Of a stretch of DNA of 50,583 bases, positions 28,483 through 39,052 are shown in pieces. Origin of the DNA: Coemansia sp. RSA 1804. Lineage: Eukaryota; Kickxellomycota; Kickxellomycetes; Kickxellales; Kickxellaceae. Position 1 is the first letter of the stretch; each line of letters starts with the position of its first letter. The stretch lies in assembly GCA_027578815.1 (NCBI GenBank), contig JANBTH010000034.1, positions 1-50,583 on the forward strand. Reading direction: 5' to 3'. A program made the translations under genes and the position numbers. The notes under the pieces were generated by a model, which was given only the letters and a program-made list of their open reading frames with translations, did no database searches and had not been told where the DNA came from.

Positions 28483-29928
28483 ATGAGCGCTGAACAGCAG
28501 CAGCAGAAGGCGCAGCAGCAGCAGGCATCCAGCTCCGACTCCCTGCTGGTTGCCAACAATCCCTCGTCCAAGTCGCAGCCGCGGGACGATGTGGCATATG
28601 AGGATGTCACGGACAGTAACTTTGTGTACGAGTTTGGCGGGCCGATTGGGGCGGCGTCGATGATTGTGGGGTTCCCGCTGCTGATGGCGTACCAGTATCT
28701 GTGCGTCTACGACAACGGCGGCCACTTCCTGGGGCCCGACTCGCTGGGCGACTTTGGTGCTTGGGTGGGCCGCATGGGTGCGCGCTACTGGGACATTGCG
28801 GCGCCATCGTGGACGGGTGCCAGAATCTACCTTGGATTCACATTCTTCATGGTTGGGCTCGCGTACGTGTGCCCAGGCCCCGTCATGTTCGGATACAAGC
28901 TGCCCAGTCTGGGCGGAAAGCGGCTGGCGTACAACTGCAACGCACTGTGGTCGTGGTGGATTGCTGTTATTACGTCGCTGGCCCTTCATTTCACTGGCAT
29001 CTTCCGGCTGACACAGGTAATTGACAACCTGGGCCCAATCATGTCGGTTGCCATGCTCTGGAGCTTTGTGCTGGCCGGCGCTCTCTACGCAATCACGGCG
29101 GCGCGTGGCCAGCAGCACCGCGCTTCGGGTAACGTCGTGTACGACTTCTTCATGGGCGTGTGTCTCAACCCGCGTATCGGGTCGCTTGATCTCAAGCTGT
29201 TTACCGAGCTGCGCATCCCGTGGCCCATTCTCTTCTTCATCTCGCTGTCGTGCGCCTTCAAGCAGTACGAGCAGATTGGATACGTGACGCCCGAGTCGGC
29301 GTTCATGGTGCTCGCGCACTGGCTGTACGCCAACGCCTGCAACAAGGGCGAGGAGTGCGTGATCACGTCGTGGGACATCTTCTACGAGCTGGAGAGCTGG
29401 TACCTGCTGTTCTGGAACCTGGCGGGCGTGCCGTTCTCGTACTGCTACTCGTCGATCTACCTGCTGAAGAACGGACCCATGGGCTTCTCGACCGCGTGGG
29501 TGGTGTTCTGCTACGTCCTGCTGGTTGTGGGCTACTTCTTCTGGGACACCGGCAACTCGCAGCGCAACCGCTTCCGCATGCACTGGAACAACACGCTGAT
29601 CAAACGCAACGCCTTCCCGCAGCTGCCAAAGAGCTTCATCCACGACGCAAAGTACCTGCAGACGCGCCACGGAAACAAGCTGCTGATTGACGGCTGGTAT
29701 GCGTACGTGCGCAAACCACACTACACTGCCGATATCGCAATGGCGCTGTCGTGGGGTCTGATTACCGGCGTTGGCTCCTTCTTCCCGTACTTCTATCTGA
29801 CCTTCTTTGTCATTGTTCTTGTCCACCGCGTTGGTCGCGACGACGCCCGCTGCGCACGCAAGTACGGCGCCGATTGGGACGAGTACATGCGCGTTGTGCC
29901 CTGGAAGTTTGTGCCTTACATCTATTGA
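28483..29928 (+). CDS. ERG4: Delta(24(24(1)))-sterol reductase (C-24(28) reductase)
   Basis: 481 residues, close to yeast Erg4. After a Gln-rich cytosolic N terminus comes FEFGG-type sequence (YEFGGPIGAASMIVGFPLLM), the start of the multi-pass membrane domain. Several membrane segments follow, with NPRIGSLDLKLFTELR and SWDIFYELESWYLLFWN. The C-terminal signature is LLIDGWYAYVRKPHYTADI followed by MALSWGLITG, which separates ERG4 from ERG24 and DHCR7; ERG24-type enzymes have a GWWG...RHPNY form here. The protein ends VPWKFVPYIY. It reduces the C24(28) double bond in the last step of ergosterol synthesis in the ER, using NADPH. There is no intron. ERG11 lies tail-to-tail, 385 bases away. Confidence 0.95.
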   Translation: MSAEQQQQKAQQQQASSSDSLLVANNPSSKSQPRDDVAYEDVTDSNFVYEFGGPIGAASMIVGFPLLMAYQYLCVYDNGGHFLGPDSLGDFGAWVGRMGARYWDIAAPSWTGARIYLGFTFFMVGLAYVCPGPVMFGYKLPSLGGKRLAYNCNALWSWWIAVITSLALHFTGIFRLTQVIDNLGPIMSVAMLWSFVLAGALYAITAARGQQHRASGNVVYDFFMGVCLNPRIGSLDLKLFTELRIPWPILFFISLSCAFKQYEQIGYVTPESAFMVLAHWLYANACNKGEECVITSWDIFYELESWYLLFWNLAGVPFSYCYSSIYLLKNGPMGFSTAWVVFCYVLLVVGYFFWDTGNSQRNRFRMHWNNTLIKRNAFPQLPKSFIHDAKYLQTRHGNKLLIDGWYAYVRKPHYTADIAMALSWGLITGVGSFFPYFYLTFFVIVLVHRVGRDDARCARKYGADWDEYMRVVPWKFVPYIY

Positions 29929-30313
29929 TTGGTGTCTGCTGATATCGCAACCCCCATATACAGCGTTTCTCTCTTTTCGTTCTCTTTTTTGTCTATCAGT
30001 CCAAGGATATCACTAATAATACAACAACATCCCACAGGACACATGCCAAGTGCGACTGCGGCTACGGCTTCATTGGAGGAAGCGCAATCAACCAGCCAAC
30101 ATCCGTCGCTCATTAATTTTTTCTGACAAGCGAAAAGCCTCGGCAGCAGCCGGCAAGCAGGCACACGTGAAGGGGTCCCACTCAAATGATGGTGGCGTTT
30201 TTATTAGCCGGAGCAAGACAACAGAATAAGAAAAAAGATAAAGACGATGGTAATGGTGTTGGCACCGACAATCCGTTCTCTTCCATTCCATTCCCGCTTG
30301 ACTGGCTGACTGC
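29929..30313. other. Convergent spacer between ERG4 and ERG11
   Basis: 385 bases between the two stop codons, presumably the facing 3' UTRs. There is no gene in it and no strong hairpin that I can see. Confidence 0.5.
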
Positions 30314-31897
30314 CTAGGTGCTGCTGCGGCGCTTGTAGCGGCACAGAACAGGGCCCTCGGGAAGAACCACCATGGACTGGTAGTTGCGTTCGGGCATCCC
30401 GCGCTTCGGATCCAGCGAAAAGTCAAAGCGCGCAAGAAGCGTGTACAGGATGGTCTTGATCTGCACATAGGCAAACTGCTCACCAATGCAGCGGTGGCGG
30501 CCGGCGCCAAAGGGGAGCGTGGGCGAGCGCGCCGACGTGGTGGTAGCACCAAAGCCGTAGTCTGTGGTGGCCTTGTCGGTAGAAGCAGGGTCGGCGGAAT
30601 CGGCGTCAGCCGAGATCCAGCGACTGGGAACCCAGGCCTCGGCGTCCTTGTAGTACTTCTCGTCGGTGGCCGAGATGATGGGCGATGCCACGATGTAGTT
30701 GCCGGCAGGGATGACGTAGTCGGTGTTGGGGATGGCCACGGGCTTGACGACCTTGCGCATCAGCTGGATCAGCGGCGACCGGATCCGCAGCGTCTCGCGC
30801 ACAACGTTGTCCAGCACCGAAAAGTCCTTGACGTTCTCGTACGACGGCTCCGGAATGTCGCTGCCAACAGCCGCCGTTGGTGCGCCCATCACGCCCTCGA
30901 TCTCGGCGCGCGCCTGTTCCACCACGTCTGGATTGGCTGCCAGATTCAGAATCGCCCATGTTGTGGTGGCTGCCGACGTGTGCTGTCCGGCCATCAGCAG
31001 CGCAATCAGCATGTTGCCGACGTGCTTGTCGCTCAGCGGCTCGCCGTTCTTGTACCGCGATGCCATCAGCGCATCCAGCATGTCGATGTGCTTGTCGCCC
31101 GGCTTCGTGCGGCGGTCGGCAATGACCGATGCGAAGATCTGGTCCAGCTCGGCGTGCGCCTTCTCGGATGCGTAGTACGACGGCAGCGGCAGCCACTCGA
31201 ACAGGAAGTGGAGCGGCGTGAAGCAAGAGTCCAGCGTGTGGTACAGGTCGGCAATGCCCTCATACAGCTTGGCGCGGATCTCGGGGCCCAGCAGCGTGTG
31301 CGACGCCGTCATCACGATCATCTCAGAAATCGACTGCAGCAGATCAACCGAGCCCTCGGCGTCGCGCCAGTGCTTGTCCACGTACATGTTGACCTCGTCA
31401 ATGAAGATCGGGATGTACGCACGGAAGTTCTCAATCGACAGTCCCGCCTTGACCATGCGCTTCTGCTCCATAAGCACTGCGTTCGGCACATCGTACACCA
31501 CGCCCTCGCCAAACACCGGCTTTGTCAGCGAGTTGTACGCGTCCTCCGCCGTCACCGCAGAGTGCTTGGCGTTAAACACAAAGTCGTTGCCATCAATGTC
31601 CACGCACACCGTCATCCGCCGCCCAAACATCAGGAACGTGAAGAAGTTGCCGTGCTGCCGCTGGTGCTTGCGGATGAACTTGATCGGATGTATCCCAAAC
31701 TCAACCATCGACCCAATGAACGGCACGTAGTACCGCACAACCGGCGGCTCCGACGCATTGCGGCTCACCATCTGCTCCAGCTGCGCCCACGCCAGGATTG
31801 TTGCTACCACGATAATCGCCGCGGTTGCCGTGCCTCCCAGCGGTGACTGTGCCAGAAGCCCCCAGAACCCCTCCAAACCTGTCTGAAGAAGCCCCAT
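30314..31897 (-). CDS. ERG11: Sterol 14-alpha-demethylase, cytochrome P450 CYP51
   Basis: The protein has 527 residues from ATG 31897; the frame is open further upstream but with poor sequence. An N-terminal membrane anchor spans about residues 24-43. CYP51 signatures are AEDAYNSLTKPVFGEGVVYD (118-136), the I-helix LLMAGQHTSAATTTW (300-314), the ExxR in VRETLRIRSPL (367-377), and the heme loop LPFGAGRHRCIGEQ (461-474) with Cys470. Tyr121 and Tyr135 correspond to Candida Tyr118 and Tyr132, which line the azole pocket; both are retained. The enzyme removes the C14 methyl group of lanosterol or eburicol in the ER and is the target of azoles. A TATTTAAG element on the minus strand about 335 bases upstream may serve as TATA. 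There is no intron. Confidence 0.96.
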   Translation of the reverse strand: MGLLQTGLEGFWGLLAQSPLGGTATAAIIVVATILAWAQLEQMVSRNASEPPVVRYYVPFIGSMVEFGIHPIKFIRKHQRQHGNFFTFLMFGRRMTVCVDIDGNDFVFNAKHSAVTAEDAYNSLTKPVFGEGVVYDVPNAVLMEQKRMVKAGLSIENFRAYIPIFIDEVNMYVDKHWRDAEGSVDLLQSISEMIVMTASHTLLGPEIRAKLYEGIADLYHTLDSCFTPLHFLFEWLPLPSYYASEKAHAELDQIFASVIADRRTKPGDKHIDMLDALMASRYKNGEPLSDKHVGNMLIALLMAGQHTSAATTTWAILNLAANPDVVEQARAEIEGVMGAPTAAVGSDIPEPSYENVKDFSVLDNVVRETLRIRSPLIQLMRKVVKPVAIPNTDYVIPAGNYIVASPIISATDEKYYKDAEAWVPSRWISADADSADPASTDKATTDYGFGATTTSARSPTLPFGAGRHRCIGEQFAYVQIKTILYTLLARFDFSLDPKRGMPERNYQSMVVLPEGPVLCRYKRRSST

Positions 31898-32627
31898 TTT
31901 GCTGATAGTTCCCGGATGTAATGGCCAACGGGGCAGATTAGTCTTCAGATGCTTTCGAAATGTAAAAAAAAAATAAATAGCGACAAAAAGCGAAAAGTAA
32001 AGAAAAACGAATAAGCAGAGCAGAGCAGAGAAAAAACCAAACAGAAAGAGGGCTGGAGAGAAAGACCGGTAAACGGCAAAGAGACGAGAACGAAAAGGCA
32101 ATCGCGGACTGTTGTTGTTGCGCTGGTGCAGCAGGAAGCCGTTACTGATTGGGAAACCAAAACACGTATAAAGATGATCTTTAACCCAACACAACCAGAA
32201 AGCTGCAAACTGCCGTTCTGCCTTGGCCCTTAAATACAATTCCACCAACCAGCCCGATGCCGTCTTTTCCAGCAGGTCTCTTCTTGCGATGCTTCTTTGC
32301 TTCCAGGCGTGTCTGCTAGAAAAAAACCATATAAGGCTAGCTGTCAGTGCCCATCTTTGGGCTGCCAGCTTTTTCTCCCAGAACCATCAAACAATGCAAA
32401 CAAGGAGCTTCGTTGTGATCGGCTAGTCCGAGATGCCACTTGTTTACGAAATTTCCGGAGAGTTGGCTGCCCACATCTCTCGCGATTGGCCAGCCTCAGT
32501 TTACGCCTTTCTCATCAAGATCTCCTTGTTACCTCACCTGACAAACCCTAGAAGGAACATGCAAGAATGAAAAAGAAAAGATAATCTATGTCAAACAAAC
32601 AGGCGGCAACAGTCATCAGCTCAGATG
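31898..32627. other. ERG11 promoter region
   Basis: Spacer between ERG11 and the next minus-strand gene. It contains a minus-strand CCAAT (near 32149) and the TATTTAAG mentioned under ERG11. No other gene is seen. Confidence 0.4.
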
Positions 32628-34304
32628 TCAGCTATTTTTGGGCCCACCGCCGCCTTCGATGTTATGCTGATGGTGTTCTTGTTTCTGCACCCGCTGCTGC
32701 TGCTGCTGCTGCGATTGGCGCAGGGACTGGCGCCGCTCGTCGTTGAGCCGCTTCCTGACCTGCTGCGAGTACCGGGTTAGCGTGATCTTGTTCTCGGCCA
32801 TCTCGCCCTCAATCCGCCTGATCGCACGATCCACATCCGCCGCATCTGTGCTTGGCCCACGAAGCTGGACGATTCTGTTGTACACGGCCGAAATCCGGCT
32901 CCAGTTCTGCCGTCGGCGGCTGTCCATCTTTTCGCGCCATTGCGACCCGTGGGTTTGCTCAAACACTCTTACGCGCTCCTTGAACCGGTACAGTGTGCGT
33001 GCCGACTCGAACCTTCCAATCGACGGTATCTCCTCTGGATCCCCGACTGCAACTGATCCTATGTCGCTATTGCGTGTCTGATGCTCTCTCTTCGCTTTCC
33101 CCAAGCTACCACTGCTGTTGCTGCCTGCAACAGTCCCTCCCGATTTTGGCGCTGGCAATCTCATGTTCTTGGCTCTGCGGTTAGCTGGAGGCATTGCTGA
33201 AGACACGGATGCAGCCAACGGCGGCATTGCTGTGTCAAGTGGCATTGTGCCCTGGCCTTGTGGATAGTCACCAAAACCTTTATGGCTTCCTCTATTGCGT
33301 TGTATCCGGTCTACTGGACTGCTGTTAATGTCCGCCATAAGAACATTGCTGGCTGCGTGCAGTGGATGCGGTGATGTGTTTCTGGGTCGTGTAATTCCAT
33401 AAGCTGCATCATGAGCACCAAGCACATCTTGTGCAGGAGGCGATGTCTGGGCTACTGTGCCAAGTACCGGTACATCTGTTGCTATACTCACTGCCGTTGG
33501 TGCTGGCGGATATAGGGGTTCTGGACTGCTAAGAATGGCATTCAATGGGTTGTCGTTGTTCTGGTTTCTGTCACCATCGTTAGGTGCTAATCTGCTGCCC
33601 TGATTACCTTGCGTGTCTGGAATTAGCTCCAGCATGCTGGTTACAGCACGTCCTGGCAGAAATCTGTGCTGGTGTTGCTGCTGCTGCTGCTGCTGCTGTA
33701 ATTGCAATTGCTGCCGAATTGCATCTGCACGGGTGTCACATGCATCTACAACATCATCCCGAGGTTGTTGAGCAACGCTGCTGCCTGGTCGGTATTGGGC
33801 ATGATATAGTGGAACATCACCAATAGTACGCTGCTGGCTCTGTTCGCCAAAGTGCTGGTGCGTTGTTTTTGAGCGCTTTCTTGGCCGCTCGCCGATAATT
33901 GCACTCTGCAGCTGCTCGGCATATCGTATATTAATGTCAAGCAGACTGTGGATCCGAGACTGCAGCTGGTGGATTTCGGCTTGCGATCTTGCCAGCGCTC
34001 CCCAGAGCATGCGCTCACGCTCTGTCTGCGGTGCGCCAAAGGGCGAATACGATGCTTCTGCTTCGGCAGACACAACTGCCGTGCTAGATCGCATGATGGT
34101 TGTTCCTGTTCTTCCGGTGATTTCTGTGTCTGCTGGTGCGTGTATGCGAGTGGTAAGCGTGTCAATGCCACTGGGCCGTAGTAACGAGCCCTCATCTATG
34201 CTGCTGACACTACTTCCACCGCTGCTACTGTGTCCGTCGCCACTAGCACTTTTGCTTCGATTGATAAGCCGACCCCCAAGACCGTATGTGCTGGTAATGT
34301 CCAT
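32628..34304 (-). CDS. Probable GCR1_C-domain DNA-binding protein
   Basis: 558 residues from ATG 34304. Most of the protein is disordered: Ser-rich at the start, then a short coiled helix (ARSQAEIHQLQSRIHSLLDI) and a poly-Gln/His run encoded by CTG repeats. A folded C-terminal segment at about 424-500 has ARTLYRFKERVRVFEQTHGS followed by QWREKMDSRRRQNWSRIS. This matches the layout of the GCR1_C/Msn1/Hot1 domain (a helix, then GxxWR, then basic residues, then a YxRR/SRR-like helix). Proteins of that family are fungal transcription activators, including the yeast glycolytic regulator Gcr1 and the osmostress factor Hot1. The assignment rests on a loose motif, so a Myb-like or other helical domain is possible. 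There is no intron. Confidence 0.6.
   Translation of the reverse strand: MDITSTYGLGGRLINRSKSASGDGHSSSGGSSVSSIDEGSLLRPSGIDTLTTRIHAPADTEITGRTGTTIMRSSTAVVSAEAEASYSPFGAPQTERERMLWGALARSQAEIHQLQSRIHSLLDINIRYAEQLQSAIIGERPRKRSKTTHQHFGEQSQQRTIGDVPLYHAQYRPGSSVAQQPRDDVVDACDTRADAIRQQLQLQQQQQQQQHQHRFLPGRAVTSMLELIPDTQGNQGSRLAPNDGDRNQNNDNPLNAILSSPEPLYPPAPTAVSIATDVPVLGTVAQTSPPAQDVLGAHDAAYGITRPRNTSPHPLHAASNVLMADINSSPVDRIQRNRGSHKGFGDYPQGQGTMPLDTAMPPLAASVSSAMPPANRRAKNMRLPAPKSGGTVAGSNSSGSLGKAKREHQTRNSDIGSVAVGDPEEIPSIGRFESARTLYRFKERVRVFEQTHGSQWREKMDSRRRQNWSRISAVYNRIVQLRGPSTDAADVDRAIRRIEGEMAENKITLTRYSQQVRKRLNDERRQSLRQSQQQQQQRVQKQEHHQHNIEGGGGPKNS
33675..33698 (-). repeat. CTG/CAG tract encoding poly-Gln
   Basis: CAG codons on the minus strand encode the Gln run in the GCR1_C-type protein. 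A shorter CTG run (about 32697-32712) near the 3' end encodes a second Gln run. Confidence 0.8.
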
Positions 34305-36471
34305 CGTCAGTGCTTATTAATGTATATGCCGATGCCAATGCTTGAGTGAGGGGGGAAATATATATGCCAAACAATCACCAATATTATAAACCCATTAAAG
34401 CACAACTCTAACGAGTTGAGCGGGGAAATATATCTTCTTTTGTCTTGCAAAATGTAAGAGCGCAAGCAGTTGAATGTAAAAAGGGGATAAAAAAAGTGTC
34501 TATAAAATAATGTCCGACAATGGCCTATGATGCGTATATATTTTGTCGTGTTTGGCAGATGCAGACTAAGCAATAGATATAAATGAACGCAAGCAAAGAA
34601 GGAAAAAAAGAGATGGTTTCTACAAACCTCGACGTATTGGGCTGCCTTTTTTCCACGAGTCCTTGTCATAAGCTTATGTACACTGTGGTAACGACATCGG
34701 AAGTGACAGCAATTTGCAGCACTCCTGCTGTTTTCCTTTCTTTGGCAAGCAAGGAGAAGAACGGGATGTGTGTTGTGTGTCTGCAAGTGTATATGCGTAT
34801 GCTACTACGTGATGCACAGCCATTACGAGATTTTTTTACACAGCAAAAAAAATGGTGAATTCCTTTTGTTATCCCTTCATCTCCTCCTGTAAAACGGTAT
34901 CATTATCTTTCAAAGAGTTTTTCGAAAACAAAAAAGGTTAAACAATCGAGCGCGCACTGACTAAAATGGTAATTTTGTAGACGACCACAACCGAGAAATA
35001 AAACATTTGCTGGAAATGTCCTGGCACAACCGCTTCCCAGTACACAAGGGCGGCACATCTCGAGAGTGCGTGGATATTTGTTAAACATCTAGCGTGCAGC
35101 TCAGACCTTTTTCTACATTATCACTTCCCTCTGTCACATAGCATCCAAGGCGTGGCGACCAAATGCCATTTTTTATCACTCGTACGTATGTCTTTGTTTT
35201 TCTTCTCAGGTATACAAGCTGTTCATTCAGAGAGAGACAAATTCAAGGTTAAGCTTACTTAAGAACAGGGGTGGGGATGGTTGCCTCCAGCTCGTTTGTG
35301 CGCTAATTGACAATTGCGTCTGTAAGTTAGCCAGGCAGACTGGATGGCTCTAGTGTCTACTAAAACAACGACGACGACGACAATCGCATTATATGCTTCA
35401 GCACGGTTAACGTCTATCCGTCTCCATCGCCTTCTCAAACAAGCGACAAATGATATCACGCGCGCTCCACTGCCGCAAATAAAACTCTCCCCCCAAAACC
35501 CAATATCACCCACCCACCACCATTATTTTGCGCTGCTGTGTCTTTGTTCTTGTCGGCAATGCTAGCGGCAAAAGATTGCAAGAAACGGAACGACACGCAT
35601 ACGTATATTAACCCGGTGAGCATCCATGTCACGCCTCCTTGTTCTTTGTGCTCCCAAATCCTTTTCTTCTTCTTCTTCACCTTTCATTCCATGGCTATAG
35701 ACAACATCCAATGCCACAGCATTTCCTTTTGTTGGTGGGGCTGAGACTCTGGCCTTCACCTCATTCCCACCGTTCTACAATTCTGGACGTTGCGGGCCAC
35801 AATGATACATTTGCCTTTTCACAAAGCCATTGTTGCTAGCGCAGCTCCCAGGTATAATAGTGCACGGCTGCAGTCACCGCCTGTGCATCCCAGGTATCAA
35901 CAATATCCAGCAGCATCTCTTTCGTTCACACATTGCCGGTCATAAGCTCGTGTTTTCCATTGACACTACTTGCTGCCTATTGTCAGCCACGCTTATAACG
36001 GCGGAATTGCAACAACATAAAATCAGATGCTTGTTGCCGAAGCCCAAGCATGGGTGTTTTGTTTTGTATTGTCTTGTATTGTCTTGTATTGTTTACAAAA
36101 CACTCCTCCTTCTCTATGCACGCTCAACTCAATTTACCCTTGACAAGATGAATGTTCTGGTAGAGCAATCCCTTCTCTCCCTTGGGAAGTTTATGTACTG
36201 GCTCTACCACCCCCAGAAGAAACCCAATCTACACGTATCAAAAAAACACCCGAGATCAAAATATTGACAATAGCAAAGCCGCTATTATTTTGTTTTGCCT
36301 TTTTCAAAAAAAAAAAAGGTATATAGAAACAAAACGAAAATATACATGAGATTGAGAACAAGAAAACATCTAAAGAAACGGAAAAGAAAAATAAAATAAA
36401 TTCAAAATAAAGCACATAGCTTGAACGGCAGCGGATATAGGATAATAGTGTAACATTTGCGATGCTTGGAT
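34305..36471. other. Long intergenic region, no gene seen
   Basis: About 2.2 kb between two minus-strand genes. It is AT-rich, with a decamer tandem repeat at 36061-36090 and an A/T-rich stretch at 36300-36430 just after the PP2C stop. The reading frames inside it have low-complexity, unconvincing sequence. I recognise no RNA gene. Confidence 0.45.
36061..36090 (+). repeat. Decamer tandem repeat
   Basis: Three copies of GTCTTGTATT, the first with one mismatch, lie in the AT-rich spacer downstream of the PP2C gene. Confidence 0.85.
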
Positions 36472-39052
36472 CTAGGCTTCTATAACGTGAAGTCCAATGA
36501 GTCGCCAAGCCTTTTCAGTTTCCTGAAGCGAAAGCTCTGTGCTCTCTTGCTCTGGAGTAAGCGCACAGTCCTCGCTGGAGCCAGGGCCCGACATAGTGGC
36601 ACCCGCCTTTCCTAGCACAGAGAGCGTCATCCGCATCACCTCAGGGACAGCAATGACGCTGCCGCTATCCTCGTCGGTGTCCATTTCCAGATCCTCAACG
36701 TCGGCCACAAGCGTAAGCCGGTATCCTGATGCACGAACACGCTGCTGGATCTGCGCAACGGTGAGCCACGGGCCCTGGGAGAGCGGCCTGTGGCACTGTT
36801 CAGAAACACCGCGCTTTGGCCGCTGGTGGGTGGTGAATATGCGTTTGAGGAGGCGCTCCGGATTGGTGAGTTTTATGGAGCTCGCCAGGGCGCTGTTCTG
36901 TCTTGCCTCCTGCATCGAGCTGCTGCCGCCATGTGGGCCGACAAGCATTGAGCCACGTAGGCGCTTGACCTGGTCAACGCTGCTCAGACGCATCTTCCGG
37001 TGGTCTGCTGTGATATCCTTCAGCTCGCATTCCCATCCAGGCAGCCGGAGAACCTGCGCAGTCATGTTGTCGTCCGATCCAAGTTGCTCGCCAACGTCAA
37101 CAAGCTTCTTTGCTGCCTTCGCCGGATCCGCACAGCCCTTTACAACGTCCACAATTTCCTGATCCGTCATCACACTGGTCAGCCCATCCGAAACAATAAC
37201 AATAAAGGCTGCCTCGTCGCCCTGCAGCTCGTAATGATTTAGCTCCGGCTCGGCAACAACGCCAAAGCGCTTGACTTGCCAGTCGCCAAATGCACGCGTG
37301 TTTGCCACTCGCGCCATTGCGCGCTCCTCGCCAAAGGAGTCGCGCGAGAAAAACGCACCGTGGCGCTGGAGCCGCTCACGCTCGCCAGATACTCCCGGGT
37401 GGTGCAAGGTGTTCAACGCTGTAGCCAGACCGCCTTGTTTGTCGACATTGCACAGAATGGCTTTTGAGTCGCCAACACTAGACACAACCACGTTTAGCTG
37501 GCTGTCGCGCGACCAAAAGGGAAGCCCCTCCGTTTCCCACAAAAGAACCATGCATGCCGTCGAGCCCTGGTTATCGCTCCAACGCATGTTGCTTATTGCG
37601 CTGTCGGCCTTGAGAAACGCCAGCGTGATGCGTTCGTCTATTGTCAAGAAACTAGGTATTTCGCGTTTCTGCACCGACTCCTCCAATGCGCGCAGCGCAG
37701 CGGGCGTGTACCCGCTCCAGTCCTTTCCGTACCGGCGCATTGTGTCCAGAACCCCTGCAAGGTCGTCGACCGAGACTGTCTCAATGTAGTGGTGCAGAAC
37801 CTGCTTGAGATATTCGGCGCAAGAGTCGCCGCCGTGCCTATTATGATCACTCTCGACAACAGCAGAAATTGATACTTGTTAGCAAGCCATGTCAGATTAA
37901 ACCCCGATCACCGGAATGCACAGGGGGTGATGTCCACACGACACACGCATTTCATTTGAACATGCGCATCACCACCCCCCTATGTCGATCGATAGCCACC
38001 AGCACACACATGCGTCTTTTTAAATTGGAGGAACACTCTACAACGAACAAGCCCACCATCCGAATTTCCCCGACGATTTCCGATTCCAACATAAAGACCA
38101 TTGCATAAAAACAGAACAGTGTGAATGCGCATAACTTTCTCTACGTAGCTACAAGCGCTGGAGAAGAACCCACTGTATTTCGTCGGCATGCGTCTAGTCG
38201 CTGTCTGGATTGCTTGCTGGGCTTCTGCCATGACGACGACATCATCGGAAACTGTAGACAAAAGAAGCGCAAACAGAACCATTGCCCCCCCCCCCAAAAC
38301 CCAAAAGTCCAAAAATAAAACAAAAGGGTACGAACAAGTGATGGAAGGCGTGCTTTTGGCCCGGTGCACACACACAAGGAAATCAAAACAGCAAAACAAA
38401 AACGCATGCGCTGGAAATAAAGCATTGGACTTGGCAAGACCAGCTGCACTCCCTTTCAGCAACAACAGAAAAAAAAACGAAAAGAAGCCAATGGCTTCCA
38501 CACGAAAAAACCCAAGACTTACCCGTCATAGACTCCCAGGTACATTAGCTGGGCACTGCTCTTGTCGCGCCGGTCTGGAACCATTCCTGGAATACGCAGT
38601 GGTCGAAACTCTGCACGATCCTGGTTGTATCCGCGTGTGCCGCGCGAGCTGGTCTGTCCAATTAGCTGTGGGCTTTTACGCACATCCACTCTGACCGTGC
38701 CCTCTTCTGTGTACGCAACGTAGTATGGATACCGTCTAAATGATGTTTCCTCAACCGCCAGCTGCTGCTGATGCTGTTGGTGCTGCTGATGCTGTTGGTG
38801 CTGCTGATGCTGGTGTGGGTGGTTGTATAACTGTGCTGCATCGGCTGCTAACGCAGAGGGCGTCATTGTTGGCATTAGAATTGCCGAAGAGGACGCCGAA
38901 TTGCTGTTTGCAGAAAGCCTCACACGCGCAGGTGTACTTGTGTGAAAGCAAGAAACCGGTGTTGTAGGCCGACTGCAAATAGGATATACCCTCAGCCATC
39001 CATTCCCCAGTGCCAGTTTTGACCGCGTGAATAATAGCGCGCGCTGTGCCAT
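36472..39052 (-). CDS. PP2C-family protein phosphatase, PTC6-like (two exons)
   Basis: Exons 39052-38523 and 37837-36472 join in frame across a 685-nt GTAAGT...ATAG intron that splits the motif VYDG|HGG (174-180). The product has 631 residues. The first 50 or so are basic and Ser/Thr/Arg-rich (MAQRALLFTRSKLALGNG, CFHTSTPARVRLS), like a mitochondrial presequence. Other PP2C motifs are YNQDR, GSTACMV, SSVGDSKAI, NTRAFGD, VSDGLTSVMTD and SDDNMTAQ, carrying the metal-binding aspartates. A disordered His/Gln segment encoded by an 18-base repeat lies before the catalytic domain. Yeast Ptc6 is a mitochondrial PP2C connected with mitophagy; the same role is inferred from the presequence and the overall match. 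The ATG at 39052 is the first usable start, but an extra 5' exon is possible. Confidence 0.85.
38762..38814 (-). repeat. 18-base tandem repeat encoding His-Gln-Gln units
   Basis: Three near-copies of CTGCTGATGCTGTTGGTG (plus strand) lie in exon 1 of the PP2C gene and encode a His/Gln-rich linker. Confidence 0.85.

Noticed and set aside
28408..29826. Long minus-strand frame opposite ERG4
   Set aside because: Shadow of the ERG4 codon bias; no recognisable domain.
30494..31846. Plus-strand frame of 450 residues opposite ERG11
   Set aside because: His/Arg/Val-rich antisense shadow of CYP51.
34307..34786. Minus-strand frame of 159 residues upstream of the GCR1_C-type gene
   Set aside because: AT-rich, Cys/Phe/His-heavy, no domain, and overlaps the promoter.
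35830..36267. Plus-strand frame of 145 residues
   Set aside because: Includes the decamer tandem repeat, has poor composition and no motif.
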